The notes beneath the pieces are model-generated. The model made no database searches, had not been told where the DNA came from, and worked only from the letters and a program-made list of their open reading frames with translations. This document shows positions 1 through 8,792 of a stretch of 64,000 bases of DNA, piece by piece (within the stretch, counting starts at the first letter, position 1; each line of letters opens with the position of its first letter). The position numbers and the translations under genes are program-made. The DNA is from Bacteroidia bacterium (GTDB lineage: Bacteria; Bacteroidota; Bacteroidia; Flavobacteriales; Flavobacteriaceae), in contig JAUIIU010000007.1 of NCBI GenBank assembly GCA_030431695.1, positions 1-64,000 on the forward strand, read 5' to 3'.

Positions 1-281
1 CAGGACAGGGTAAAGATCATCCGGGTCTGTACAGGCGCGGCCTTTTTGTAAAGGACGAGGAGATCCATTGGATTCGTGAGGATTTGGAACTGAAGATAGA
101 TGAACAATTGGAAGTAAAGGCGAGGATACGCTATCGGCAGGAACTTCAAAAAGCCTCTTTACACCGAACGGAAACCGGACTTTATGTTATCTTTGAGAAA
201 CCACAATCGGCCATCACCGAGGGGCAGTTCGTAGCCTGGTATGACGGTGAGGAATTGCTGGGTAGTGGTGTAATCTCTTAA
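1..281 (+). CDS. mnmA: tRNA 2-thiouridine(34) synthase MnmA, C-terminal part (cut by window edge)
   Basis: MnmA uses sulfur relayed from a cysteine desulfurase to thiolate U34 of Lys, Glu and Gln tRNAs in the cytoplasm. Reading continues in frame upstream of the listed ORF: from base 3 it gives [20 protein letters not shown], so the TTG at base 84 is not the real start. The visible 92 codons hold the end of the PP-loop enzyme's central domain and the C-terminal beta-barrel, with the family signatures RIRYRQ and [19 protein letters not shown]. The N-terminal ATP-binding domain and catalytic cysteines lie outside the window. The next gene starts 9 bases after the stop, so the two are probably co-transcribed. 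Identification is from remembered family sequence and is firm. Confidence 0.93.
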   Translation, partial: GQGKDHPGLYRRGLFVKDEEIHWIREDLELKIDEQLEVKARIRYRQELQKASLHRTETGLYVIFEKPQSAITEGQFVAWYDGEELLGSGVIS

Positions 282-290
282 TTGAAATCC

Positions 291-1910
291 ATGAAGAAAA
301 TTATACTTATTGTGATGATCCTGATTGCCTATTCAGTTCGTTCGCAAACCCAGGAAGCTCTTGTGTTTCTTGCGGACAAGGAAAATGTTGCAGCTTCGAT
401 TGCCGATCCCATAAGTATCTTAACACAGGATGCCATCGATCGTAAACAAATGCACGATGTTGCAATTGACGAACGTGATGTGCCAGTCACTGAAAGCTAT
501 ATCACTACCTTGAAATCACAACCGGGTATTACCGTTCACTCGAAAAGCAAGTGGATGAATGCAGCTTATGTCAGTGGTTCCCAGGCACAAATAGAGAACC
601 TGCTCAACCTGGCTTTCGTTACTGAGGTTGAATTTATGGATCCCGACCTGAATTTATTCCCGGAACCAATTCCTGTTCCCGATAAGTTTGAACTGGAGAA
701 CATGCAGGGCCGTGTCGTTTACGATTATGGTGCGGCTGCAAATCAGATCGAAATGTTGGCAGGTGATTTTCTCCACGAACAGGATTTCAGTGGAGAGGGT
801 ATGGTGATAGCGGTTTTGGACAGTGGTTTCCCCAATATTGGCGGAATCCCTGCGTTCGCCGACATGATATCGGAAAACAGGTTGTTAGGGACTTTTGATT
901 TTGTTCTGGACCAGACAACTATCGGAGGGAGCCACACTCACGGCACCAAAGTACTGAGCGATATGGCTGGATTTATGGAGGGTCAGTTTGTAGGAACAGC
1001 ACCTAAGGCTTCCTATTACCTCTTCAGGACTGAAGACGCAGGTTCGGAAAAGCCTGTTGAAGAAGCCTATTGGCTGGAAGCACTGGAACGCGCAGATAGC
1101 CTTGGTGTGGATGTTGTCAATACCTCCCTTGGTTACCAGGATTTCGACAATTCGAATTACGATCACAGTTATTCTGATCTAGACGGACAGACCACCCTTG
1201 GAGCAAGAGCGGCGAACCATGCTTTCGAAAAGGGAATGTTGTTGGTAACTTCCGCAGGAAACGACGGCGGAGGTTTCACCTTTGTGGCAACACCGGCAGA
1301 CGCGTTTGGGGTACTGACTGTTGGCGCGGTTGACAGCAGTGGGAATTATGCCAGTTTCAGTTCGATTGGCCCGACGGTCGATGGGCGAGTGAAGCCGGAT
1401 ATAATGGCTCAGGGCGCAAGTGCGGTTGTTGTGGATACCAATGGAAACATCACAACCAATAGCGGAACCTCCTTCAGTTCGCCTATCATGGCGGGTGCGG
1501 TAACCTGTTTGTGGCAAAGCAGGCCGGAAGCAAGGAACTACCAGGTAATGCAGATCGTCCGCGAATCGGCCAGTTTGTTCAATAATCCAACCGCCGAGAT
1601 GGGATACGGCATCCCGAATTTCGAAGATGCGTACAACGCCATACAAATTCTCGGGATACAGCAAGCCTTCCTCGATAGCAATTTTGCAATTTACCCGAAT
1701 CCGGTCATCGATACCTTCATTATTTCCTTTCCGAAGGAGGTCAATTCGGCCGAGATTTACATTTACAGCGTTTCCGGGAAATTGATACGAAAGACAGTTA
1801 TTCATAGAGAAGATAACATGATTGAACTTGCCGGTATCGCACCCGGACTCTACATGGTAACGGTTTGGGCAGGGGAAGCGACCAATACTTTTAAGATCAT
1901 AAAGCAATAG
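291..1910 (+). CDS. S8 family serine peptidase with type A T9SS sorting domain
   Basis: Secreted subtilisin-like endopeptidase. A signal peptide (MKKIILIVMILIAYSVRSQ) favours the ATG at 291 over the TTG at 282. A pro-region of about 120 residues comes first. The catalytic triad motifs are in order: Asp in VIAVLDSGF (about residue 177), His in HTHGTKVLSDMAG (about 215) and Ser in GTSFSSPIMAG (about 391). The oxyanion-hole Asn is in TSAGNDGG. The last 75 residues (FAIYPNPVIDTF ... GLYMVTVWAGEATNTFKIIK) are a type A C-terminal T9SS domain, so the protein should cross the outer membrane and be anchored or released. It sits between mnmA and a nitronate monooxygenase; the stop codon shares one base with the next start, which suggests coupling. 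The substrate is unknown. Confidence 0.93.
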   Translation: MKKIILIVMILIAYSVRSQTQEALVFLADKENVAASIADPISILTQDAIDRKQMHDVAIDERDVPVTESYITTLKSQPGITVHSKSKWMNAAYVSGSQAQIENLLNLAFVTEVEFMDPDLNLFPEPIPVPDKFELENMQGRVVYDYGAAANQIEMLAGDFLHEQDFSGEGMVIAVLDSGFPNIGGIPAFADMISENRLLGTFDFVLDQTTIGGSHTHGTKVLSDMAGFMEGQFVGTAPKASYYLFRTEDAGSEKPVEEAYWLEALERADSLGVDVVNTSLGYQDFDNSNYDHSYSDLDGQTTLGARAANHAFEKGMLLVTSAGNDGGGFTFVATPADAFGVLTVGAVDSSGNYASFSSIGPTVDGRVKPDIMAQGASAVVVDTNGNITTNSGTSFSSPIMAGAVTCLWQSRPEARNYQVMQIVRESASLFNNPTAEMGYGIPNFEDAYNAIQILGIQQAFLDSNFAIYPNPVIDTFIISFPKEVNSAEIYIYSVSGKLIRKTVIHREDNMIELAGIAPGLYMVTVWAGEATNTFKIIKQ

Positions 1911-2851
1911 TGAAGAACAGCATCACCGAATTATTCAATATCAAATACCCCATCATCCAGGCCGGGATGATCTGGAATAGTGGTTGGCGCCTGGCGAGCG
2001 CTGTGAGCAATGCAGGAGGCCTGGGATTGCTCGGGGCAGGGTCCATGTACCCTAATGTGCTGCTTGAGCATATTCAGAAATGTAAAAAAGCAACAGACAA
2101 ACCCTTTGGTGTGAACGTCCCAATGCTTTACCCCAACCTGGAAGAGATCATCGAGATCATTATTTCCGAAGGTGTTAAGATCGTTTTTACCTCTGCCGGA
2201 AACCCTAAAACGTATACTTCAAGATTGAAGGATGCCGGTATTACAGTGGTTCACGTTGTTAGTAGCGTAAAATTTGCGCTCAAGGCGCAGGAAGCGGGTG
2301 TAGACGCTGTGGTGGCTGAAGGTTTTGAAGCTGGGGGACATAACGGTCGTGACGAAACAACCACCTTTACGCTTATCCCCATGGTTCGAGAACAGGTCTC
2401 CATTCCTTTGATCGCGGCAGGTGGCATTGCTACCGGGCGAGGTATGCTGGCAGCCATGGTGTTGGGTGCTGATGGGGTTCAGGTAGGAAGTCGTTTTGTT
2501 GCTTCGAAAGAATCCAGTTCACATATCGCATTCAAAAAAATGGTGGTTGAAGCCAAGGAAGGAGATACGCTTCTTACGCTTAAGGAACTGGCACCCGTCC
2601 GACTTCTGAAGAACAAGTTCTTCGAGGATGTGATGAAATTGTATGAAACCAATCCCACAAAGGAAGAACTGAAGGAACTACTGGGGCGTGCCAGAGCCAA
2701 AAGAGGTATGTTCGAAGGCGACCTGGTTGAGGGTGAACTTGAGATCGGGCAGATCGCCGGACTCATACACGATATCAAACCTGCTGCCCGAATCGTAGAG
2801 GAAATGGTTGCCGAATTCGAGGAGGCTAAAAGATCTGTTACTGAACTGTAA
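1910..2851 (+). CDS. Nitronate monooxygenase (NPD/2-nitropropane dioxygenase family)
   Basis: FMN-dependent TIM-barrel enzyme of 313 residues that, in characterised relatives, oxidises nitronates such as propionate-3-nitronate; a link to fatty-acid synthesis (FabK-like) is also possible. Supporting motifs are YPIIQAGMIW at the N-terminus, SNAGGLGLLG, the loop EGFEAGGHNGRDE that carries the likely catalytic His, and the FMN phosphate-binding pair IAAGGIATGRGM and GADGVQVGSRF. It starts at a GTG whose G is the last base of the S8 gene's TAG, so translational coupling is likely. It converges on the beta-glucosidase gene with only 3 bases between the stops and no visible hairpin terminator. NPD and FabK subgroups cannot be separated by eye. 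Confidence 0.88.
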   Translation: MKNSITELFNIKYPIIQAGMIWNSGWRLASAVSNAGGLGLLGAGSMYPNVLLEHIQKCKKATDKPFGVNVPMLYPNLEEIIEIIISEGVKIVFTSAGNPKTYTSRLKDAGITVVHVVSSVKFALKAQEAGVDAVVAEGFEAGGHNGRDETTTFTLIPMVREQVSIPLIAAGGIATGRGMLAAMVLGADGVQVGSRFVASKESSSHIAFKKMVVEAKEGDTLLTLKELAPVRLLKNKFFEDVMKLYETNPTKEELKELLGRARAKRGMFEGDLVEGELEIGQIAGLIHDIKPAARIVEEMVAEFEEAKRSVTEL

Positions 2852-2854
2852 ATT

Positions 2855-5110
2855 TTATTTCAGTACAAAACTACCGCTCAACCCTTCCACCGAACTGCCT
2901 CCCACCATTACATCGAATTCCCCCGGCTCGACCACAAAGTCCCCGTCCGGCATATAAAAGCCAAGTTCGTTTTCGGTGAGACTGAACGTGATCTTCTTGC
3001 TTTCGTTTGGTTTCAAACTGAATTTTTCAAAGCCCTTGAGTTCTTTTACGGGTCGGACGTTACTCGCAACCTTATCCCGAATATATAACTGGGCAACTTC
3101 TTCACCCATCCTGTCACCTTTATTGGTCACAGTTACGGAAACCTTGACGTCCTTAGGGTTAGCAGCATCGATCTTAAGATCAGAATAACTGAATTCGGTA
3201 TAACTGAGACCATACCCGAACGGGTATAACGGTGCGTTATTTTCGTCAATATAGTGCGTCCAGAACACCAACTCGATAGGGCCCGGCCGCCCCGTATTGA
3301 AATGATTGTAATAAATGGGTACCTGCCCAACACTTCGCGGAAAGGTCATAGGCAATTTTCCACTCGGATTGTACTCCCCAAACAGTACCTGGGCTACGGC
3401 GTGCCCGGTCTGACTCCCAAGTTGCCAGGCTTCAAGGATGGCAGGAATATTCTCGGATGCCCATGGGAATGCCAGTGGCCTGCCATTATTGAGAACAAGG
3501 ATCACATTTTTATTAACACCATGAACGGCTTCGAGTAGTTCCTGCTGAAGGCCGGGAAGATCTAACTCGGCCCGACTCCTTCCTTCACCGCTTTGAAAAC
3601 CGTGCTCGCCCAGGACCATGATAACGACTTCCGAGTTTTTCGCAAGCTGTACCGCTTCCTGAAAGCCGGAACGGTCTGTTTCATTGATCCTGACCTCATT
3701 GATAAAGGTCGTTTCCCCAACCACAAGTTCCGGGCCCCTGGCATAGGTAATCTCGGAAGAGTACCGCTGAAGGCCTTCCAGCACTGAAACAGCGCTGTTA
3801 TCCTCGGATGCGAGTCGCCAGCTGCCCAAAGGACTATTCTTATCACTGGCAAGTGCCCCGATCACTGCAATTTTCTTCTGGTCTTTAGTCAGCGGCAGGA
3901 GATTGCCTTCGTTCTTCAGTAAAACTATAGATTTACGGGCCATATCCAGTGCTGCGGCGTGATGATCGGGATGATTCATCAGTTCCTGTTCCCGCACGGT
4001 GTCACAATACCTGTATGGATCATCGAAGAGACCCAGTTCAAACTTTACTCTTAAGATCCGACGTACTGCCTGGTCGATGACTTTCTCACTAACCGTCCCA
4101 CTTTCAACCAAATCTTTGAGGTGAGCGACATAAGCGTAGGACTCCATGTCCATATCGGAACCCGCGTTGGCCGCCAGTCGTGCGACCTCTTTCAGGTCTT
4201 TTGCGAAACCGTGATCGATCATTTCCTTCCCCGAACCCCAGTCGGAGATTATGAAGCCATCGAAGCCCCACATCTCCTTCAGCACATCTCTTTGCAGGAA
4301 TTTATTGCCTGTAGCAGGAATGCCGTTCAGGATGTTGAAAGAATTCATCACCGTCCGTACATTGTGATCAACGGCTGCTTTGAAAGGTGGAAAAACAATA
4401 TTGTAGAGGGTGGATGTACCAATATCAACCGTATTGTAATCCTTGCCCGATTCAGCAAAACCATAGGCTGCAAAATGTTTAGCGCAGGCGGCTATGGTAT
4501 TTGGTGCAGATAGGTCGTCACCCTGGAAGCCCTTGACCCTGGCGACCCCAATTTTCGCTCCCAGGTAGGGATCTTCACCACCACCTTCCATCACTCGGCC
4601 CCATCGGGCATCTCGTGAGATATCCATCATTGGGGCAAATGTCCAGTGAATACCTTCCGCGGCTGCTTCAGTTGCCGCTACGCGGGCCGACATTTCTATA
4701 GCCTTGAGATCCCAGCTGGCTGCCTCGGCAAGAGGAATTGGGGTAATGGTCTTCTGGCCGTGGATCACATCATAACCGAAAATTAGCGGGATACCCAGTC
4801 TAGTCTCGTTAACAACGATCTCCTGGATCTTTCTGGCGTTCTCTGCTCCGCGAACATTCAGCATTGAACCCACTAGCCCACTACGAAGGTGGTCATATTT
4901 TAATTTCGCGTTGCCTTCTTCTGGTGCTGGCCCTGTGAGATTCCAGAAGCCGTTGTACTGGTTCATCTGTCCCACTTTCTCTTCCAGGGTCATGAGGTTC
5001 ATAAGCGAATCTATCTTCTTCTCGATATCTTTGTTCTGGCTGTTCATTTGCGTATTGAATAGTGTGCAAACAATTGCGATGGAAAGTATTTTTACTAATG
5101 GTTTTTTCAT
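2855..5110 (-). CDS. bglX: Glycoside hydrolase family 3 beta-glucosidase, BglX-like
   Basis: Exported exo-acting beta-glucosidase of 751 residues, expected in the periplasm, releasing glucose from beta-linked oligosaccharides. After a signal peptide (ILSIAIVCTLFNTQMNSQ) comes the GH3 N-terminal TIM barrel with the nucleophile Asp in GFDGFIISDWGS (about residue 288). The GH3 C-terminal alpha/beta sandwich begins near SIVLLKNEGNLLPL, and the Fn3-like domain (VTVTNKGDRMGEEVAQLYI) follows at about 660-735. Length and domain order match BglX. It is read towards the nitronate monooxygenase and is preceded by 31 bases after the VOC gene. No SusCD pair or sugar regulator is next to it, so it does not look like part of a polysaccharide-utilisation locus here. 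Confidence 0.95.
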   Translation of the reverse strand: MKKPLVKILSIAIVCTLFNTQMNSQNKDIEKKIDSLMNLMTLEEKVGQMNQYNGFWNLTGPAPEEGNAKLKYDHLRSGLVGSMLNVRGAENARKIQEIVVNETRLGIPLIFGYDVIHGQKTITPIPLAEAASWDLKAIEMSARVAATEAAAEGIHWTFAPMMDISRDARWGRVMEGGGEDPYLGAKIGVARVKGFQGDDLSAPNTIAACAKHFAAYGFAESGKDYNTVDIGTSTLYNIVFPPFKAAVDHNVRTVMNSFNILNGIPATGNKFLQRDVLKEMWGFDGFIISDWGSGKEMIDHGFAKDLKEVARLAANAGSDMDMESYAYVAHLKDLVESGTVSEKVIDQAVRRILRVKFELGLFDDPYRYCDTVREQELMNHPDHHAAALDMARKSIVLLKNEGNLLPLTKDQKKIAVIGALASDKNSPLGSWRLASEDNSAVSVLEGLQRYSSEITYARGPELVVGETTFINEVRINETDRSGFQEAVQLAKNSEVVIMVLGEHGFQSGEGRSRAELDLPGLQQELLEAVHGVNKNVILVLNNGRPLAFPWASENIPAILEAWQLGSQTGHAVAQVLFGEYNPSGKLPMTFPRSVGQVPIYYNHFNTGRPGPIELVFWTHYIDENNAPLYPFGYGLSYTEFSYSDLKIDAANPKDVKVSVTVTNKGDRMGEEVAQLYIRDKVASNVRPVKELKGFEKFSLKPNESKKITFSLTENELGFYMPDGDFVVEPGEFDVMVGGSSVEGLSGSFVLK

Positions 5111-5141
5111 GAGCCGAAATTTAAATTGAAAAAGTAGATAT

Positions 5142-5549
5142 TCAGTCTTCTGTGTCCCGACCTTCCTGGTGGGTTACCATCCACTGGATCCCGAACTTAT
5201 CCTTGAGCATCCCGAAGTTATCGGTGATCGGGAATAGTACCTGTCCGCCTTCCGATAGTTTTGCGAACACCTCCGATTTCAACATCGAATCCTGGAAAAC
5301 AACATACAAAGACATATTGCTACCCTGGCTTACTGGGTGTGTTGGCAGGTCGTCCGACGCCTTTATGGTAAGTCCGCCTGCTTTCAGTTCGGAATTAAAG
5401 ATTCGGTCCTGTATCAATTCAGGCACATCCATAGGAGCTTCCGCAAAGGATTGCATGGCGGTAATGCGGCCATTCAGGATCTCGGCATAGAAGTGCATTG
5501 CTTCCCTGCAGGTTCCGGGAAAGGCGATATATGGAATGATACTGTTCAT
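5142..5549 (-). CDS. VOC family protein (PhnB-like, glyoxalase/bleomycin fold)
   Basis: Small cytoplasmic protein of 135 residues. It begins MNSIIPYIAFPGTCREAMHFY, the standard opening of PhnB-like vicinal-oxygen-chelate proteins, and continues with AEILNGRI, FGMLKDKFGIQWMV and a short polar tail. The ORF track's longer start (5690) overlaps the upstream gene by 140 bases; the ATG at 5549 lies one base after that gene's TGA, a tight spacing that supports it. Family members include enzymes on methylglyoxal-like adducts or catechols, but many are uncharacterised, so no substrate is assigned. It is the second gene of a pair with the DinB-like protein, a common association in Bacteroidota. Confidence 0.85.
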   Translation of the reverse strand: MNSIIPYIAFPGTCREAMHFYAEILNGRITAMQSFAEAPMDVPELIQDRIFNSELKAGGLTIKASDDLPTHPVSQGSNMSLYVVFQDSMLKSEVFAKLSEGGQVLFPITDNFGMLKDKFGIQWMVTHQEGRDTED

Positions 5550-5550
5550 T

Positions 5551-6144
5551 TCAGCTTGTTTTTGATTTGTGTTTGTCATCCAGGAACTCATCGGTAAAAT
5601 GAGCTTCATGTTTTGCTCGCGCGAACTTTTCAGCATTAAAACTTTTAGAATCACCCTTCGGGATGGACAGGCTTTTCCATTCCGTATCACGGATCATTCG
5701 GCCAACGTATACGATCTGTCCAATGTGATACGCATAGTGCGCCAGTTGCCTGTTGATCGCATCCGGGATGCTATGGCCCTGGTTCCTTATGAAGATTTGC
5801 GTGTTTGAATTCGTGGTATTTACCGTGTCAAGTGCATCGAACAGGCACTTCCAGCCTTCGTTCCACTTAAGCATCATTTGGTCCTTATCGCGGATGACAT
5901 CCTCGAATTCCATGTCCCTGTTACGCCAGTCCTTTTCGCCATCGGAAGTGAGAAAATCTGTCCATCGCGACATCATATTTCCCCATAGGTGATTCACCAT
6001 GACAGCGATCGAATTACTGGCTTCATTATATTGCCAGAAAAGGGATTTTTCATCCAACTGTTCGAAGGTGCGTTCACCGAGGAGTTTGTAATACTGGAAT
6101 TGTTTTCGAATTCCGACAAGGTAATTCGTATCGAAATCTTTCAT
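5551..6144 (-). CDS. DUF1572 family protein (DinB-like four-helix bundle)
   Basis: Cytoplasmic protein of 197 residues. The text YYKLLGERTFEQLDEKSLFWQ, IAVMVNHLWGNMMSRWTDFL, DRDKDQMM-like helices and HYAYHIGQIVYVGRMI is characteristic of DUF1572, a branch of the DinB/YfiT metalloprotein superfamily. The potential metal ligands are His in NHLWGNM and the two His of HYAYHIGQ. ATG at 6144 is preferred to the GTG at 6147. Related proteins act as thiol-dependent transferases in low-molecular-weight thiol metabolism, but this branch has no assigned reaction. It is followed by the VOC gene after one base. It stands 34 bases downstream of lysA and is probably co-transcribed with it. Confidence 0.85.
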   Translation of the reverse strand: MKDFDTNYLVGIRKQFQYYKLLGERTFEQLDEKSLFWQYNEASNSIAVMVNHLWGNMMSRWTDFLTSDGEKDWRNRDMEFEDVIRDKDQMMLKWNEGWKCLFDALDTVNTTNSNTQIFIRNQGHSIPDAINRQLAHYAYHIGQIVYVGRMIRDTEWKSLSIPKGDSKSFNAEKFARAKHEAHFTDEFLDDKHKSKTS

Positions 6145-6178
6145 CACTTAAAGTTAGGGATTTCTTTTGGGATACCAT

Positions 6179-7444
6179 TCAGAATTCCAACACCTTCTGA
6201 TTTTTTGTAAGATCCTCAAATTTCTCCCTTTCACGAATGAGATGTGACTTGCCATTGTGCCACAGGACTTCCGCCGGACGATACCTGCTGTTATAGTTGC
6301 TCGACATGGTGAAACAGTATGCGCCGGCATTGTGAAAAGCCAGGATGTCTCCTTCGCGGATCTCCGAAATTCTGCGGTTATTGGCAAAGGTATCTGTTTC
6401 ACAAATATACCCTGTCACGGTATAGAACCGCTCTCTTCCCGATGGGTTACTGATGTTCGAAATATGGTGTTTGGCTCCATACAACATGGGGCGAATAAGG
6501 TGGTTGAATCCGCTGTCCACCTGTGCAAATACCGTCGATGTGGTTTGTTTTACCACGTTCACACTCACCAGGAACTTTCCGGATTCACTCACCAGGAATT
6601 TTCCGGGTTCGAAGGCCAGTGTGAGTTCTCTTCCGTAGGAACTACAGAAATCATTGAAACGCTCACTGAGCTTTTTGCCCAGTTCTTCAACATTGGTTTC
6701 GATGTCACCATCTTTGTACGGAACTTTAAAACCACTTCCGAAGTCAATGAATTCAAGAGAATCAAATTCTCCGGCAGCCTTGAACAAAATTTCCGAAGCG
6801 TACAGGAACACATCTATATCGAGGATGTCGCTACCCGTGTGCATATGAATTCCATTTATGTGCATTCCGGTGTTATCGACAATTCGCTTGATATGTGGCA
6901 GTTGGTGGATGGATATCCCAAATTTACTGTCGATATGACCAACAGAAATATTAGTATTACCTCCGGCCATTACATGGGGGTTAATACGTATACAAACCGG
7001 AATATCCGGATGTTGCGTCCCGAATTGTTCTAGTACGGAAAGGTTGTCGATATTGATGCGAACTCCCAAACTCGCAGCCTTCTCGATCTCTGCCATCGAT
7101 ACACCGTTTGGTGTATATATGATATGTCCCGCTGGTACGCCCGCCTCAAGTGCAAGACGAACTTCCTGAATAGAGACCGTGTCCATCCCGGCACCAAGGG
7201 AATGCAGGAATTTCAATGCTGAAATATTAGAAAGCGCCTTCACAGCATAGTGAATGCGGAGCTGTTTTACATCACGGAAAGCATTGATCAACCGTTTGTA
7301 CTGTCGTTCCATTACCGAGCTGTCATATACATACACCGGACTTCCATAGTCCTGAACTACCGAGAGAAGTTCCTTTTCAGTCATAATTACCGTGTTTTGA
7401 TCATCAGGCTTTAAAATTAAGAGTCTGGATGATTCTTTCATCAT
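6179..7444 (-). CDS. lysA: Diaminopimelate decarboxylase
   Basis: PLP enzyme that makes L-lysine from meso-diaminopimelate, the last lysine step and a drain on the peptidoglycan precursor. It is a fold-type III decarboxylase of 421 residues. The PLP Lys is in LRIHYAVKALSN (about residue 69). HIDSKFGIS and EPGKFLVSESG bind cofactor phosphate, and the active-site Cys is in GYICETDTF (about 346), with NAGAYCFTMSSNYN at the C-terminal barrel. Two ATGs (7444, 7441) and a later one (7387, MTEKELLSVV) are possible starts; the last matches the usual flavobacterial N-terminus, so the first 19 residues are uncertain. It is divergent from sucC. dapD of the same pathway is elsewhere in this window. Confidence 0.95.
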   Translation of the reverse strand: MMKESSRLLILKPDDQNTVIMTEKELLSVVQDYGSPVYVYDSSVMERQYKRLINAFRDVKQLRIHYAVKALSNISALKFLHSLGAGMDTVSIQEVRLALEAGVPAGHIIYTPNGVSMAEIEKAASLGVRINIDNLSVLEQFGTQHPDIPVCIRINPHVMAGGNTNISVGHIDSKFGISIHQLPHIKRIVDNTGMHINGIHMHTGSDILDIDVFLYASEILFKAAGEFDSLEFIDFGSGFKVPYKDGDIETNVEELGKKLSERFNDFCSSYGRELTLAFEPGKFLVSESGKFLVSVNVVKQTTSTVFAQVDSGFNHLIRPMLYGAKHHISNISNPSGRERFYTVTGYICETDTFANNRRISEIREGDILAFHNAGAYCFTMSSNYNSRYRPAEVLWHNGKSHLIREREKFEDLTKNQKVLEF

Positions 7445-7484
7445 TTTTTCGTAAAAAATAAGTTAATAGGAAACTTTAAAAACA

Positions 7485-7516
7485 TTGGTTCAAAAGCCCT
7501 GCATTTACTATTTTTG
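7485..7516 (+). promoter_or_regulatory. Promoter of sucC (Bacteroidota sigma-type)
   Basis: The sequence TATTTTTG at 7509-7516 matches the Bacteroidota -7 consensus TAnnTTTG exactly. Twenty bases upstream lies TTGG (7485-7488), close to the -33 TTTG element. The start of transcription would fall near 7522, giving a leader of about 20 bases. It lies in the 97-base divergent lysA-sucC space. Assignment is by consensus only. Confidence 0.55.
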
Positions 7517-7541
7517 TCCTGCTCAGAAAAATTAACATCGC

Positions 7542-8732
7542 ATGAATTTACACGAATACCAGGGAAAAGAGATATTAAACAGTTTTGGTGTTGAAATACA
7601 GAGAGGGATCGTAGCGACTACTCCTTCGGAAGCGGTTGAAGCTGCCAGGAAATTGACTGAAGAAACCGGAACCGGTTGGCATGTGATCAAAGCACAAGTG
7701 CACGCCGGGGGCCGTGGAAAAGGAGGTGGAGTGAAGCTCGCTAAGAACCTGGGGGAAGTGGAAGAAATTGCCGGACAGATCATCGGGATGAACCTGGTAA
7801 CACCGCAAACCAGTGCCGAAGGAAAGAAAGTTCACCAGGTGTTGATTGCTGAAGATGTTTATTATCCCGGTGATAGTGAACCGGAGGAATACTATATGAG
7901 CGTATTACTCGATCGCGCTAAAGGTAAGAACATGATCATGTATTCAACCGAAGGTGGAATGGATATCGAAGCTGTTGCCGAAGAAACGCCACACCTCATC
8001 TTTACCGAAGAGATCGATCCCGCTGTTGGCTTGCTACCGTTCCAGGCTCGAAGAATAGCCTTTAACCTGGGCCTGAGCGGTATAGCGTTCAAGAAGATGA
8101 CTAAATTCGTAAGTGCGCTGTATACGGCATACATTAAATCCGACTCATCCCTTTTCGAGATCAATCCTGTTCTTAAGACCAGTGACGATAGAATCATAGC
8201 AGTAGATGCGAAGGTAACCCTGGATGATAACGCATTGTTCAGGCATAAGGATTACGCTGCGCTTCGTGATGAGCGGGAAGAGAACCCGATTGAGGTGGAA
8301 GCGAAAGCCGTTGGTTTGAATTACGTTGACCTTGATGGTAATGTAGGATGTATGGTAAACGGTGCCGGACTGGCAATGGCAACCATGGATCTGATCAAGC
8401 AGGCTGGAGGTGAACCGGCAAACTTTCTCGATGTTGGAGGAACTGCGGATGCAGAAAGGGTAGAAGCTGCCTTCAAGATTATACTTAGAGATCCGAGTGT
8501 TAAAGCGATCCTCGTGAATATTTTTGGTGGTATCGTAAGATGTGACCGCGTGGCACAAGGGATAGTTGACGCCTACAAGAACATGGGAAATATAAACGTA
8601 CCTATCATTGTCCGACTCCAGGGTACGAACGCCGACCTGGCCAAGGAGATCATTGATAACAGTGGTCTTGACGTTCAGAGTGCGATTGAATTCCAGGAGG
8701 CCGCAGACAAGGTCCAGGCGGTAATGTCCTAA
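7542..8732 (+). CDS. sucC: Succinyl-CoA synthetase, ADP/GDP-forming, beta subunit
   Basis: Beta subunit of the TCA-cycle enzyme that interconverts succinyl-CoA and succinate with nucleotide triphosphate formation. It is 396 residues, the usual length. The N-terminal ATP-grasp domain shows MNLHEYQGKEIL and HAGGRGKGGGVKLA (about 53-67). The second half has the CoA-ligase domain with GNVGCMVNGAGLAMATMD and NIFGGIVRCD (about 326-335), which contacts the phosphohistidine segment of the alpha subunit. No sucD follows; a strong terminator comes 20 bases after the stop, so the alpha subunit must be encoded elsewhere, unlike the sucCD operons of enterobacteria. The start ATG is the only sensible one and is preceded by a consensus promoter. 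Confidence 0.97.
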   Translation: MNLHEYQGKEILNSFGVEIQRGIVATTPSEAVEAARKLTEETGTGWHVIKAQVHAGGRGKGGGVKLAKNLGEVEEIAGQIIGMNLVTPQTSAEGKKVHQVLIAEDVYYPGDSEPEEYYMSVLLDRAKGKNMIMYSTEGGMDIEAVAEETPHLIFTEEIDPAVGLLPFQARRIAFNLGLSGIAFKKMTKFVSALYTAYIKSDSSLFEINPVLKTSDDRIIAVDAKVTLDDNALFRHKDYAALRDEREENPIEVEAKAVGLNYVDLDGNVGCMVNGAGLAMATMDLIKQAGGEPANFLDVGGTADAERVEAAFKIILRDPSVKAILVNIFGGIVRCDRVAQGIVDAYKNMGNINVPIIVRLQGTNADLAKEIIDNSGLDVQSAIEFQEAADKVQAVMS

Positions 8733-8751
8733 TAATCAAAACTTCATATGG

Positions 8752-8779
8752 AAGCCCCTCGTGAGAGGGGCTTTTTTTA
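8752..8779 (+). terminator. Rho-independent terminator after sucC
   Basis: The hairpin AAGCCCCTC-GTGA-GAGGGGCTT is followed by TTTTTAT. It has nine perfect pairs and a tetraloop and begins 20 bases after the sucC stop. Confidence 0.92.
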
Positions 8780-8792
8780 TTTCCTGGCAGTT

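Noticed and set aside
1179-1907. 242-residue ORF on - opposite the S8 peptidase
   Set aside because: It is antisense to the catalytic domain and T9SS tail of a clear gene and has no recognisable product.
6257-7033. 258-residue ORF on + opposite lysA
   Set aside because: It lies wholly inside the conserved lysA gene on the other strand and shows no domain or upstream promoter.
7445-7541. Lysine riboswitch in front of lysA
   Set aside because: The gap has only 97 bases, is shared with the sucC promoter and shows none of the conserved riboswitch helices.
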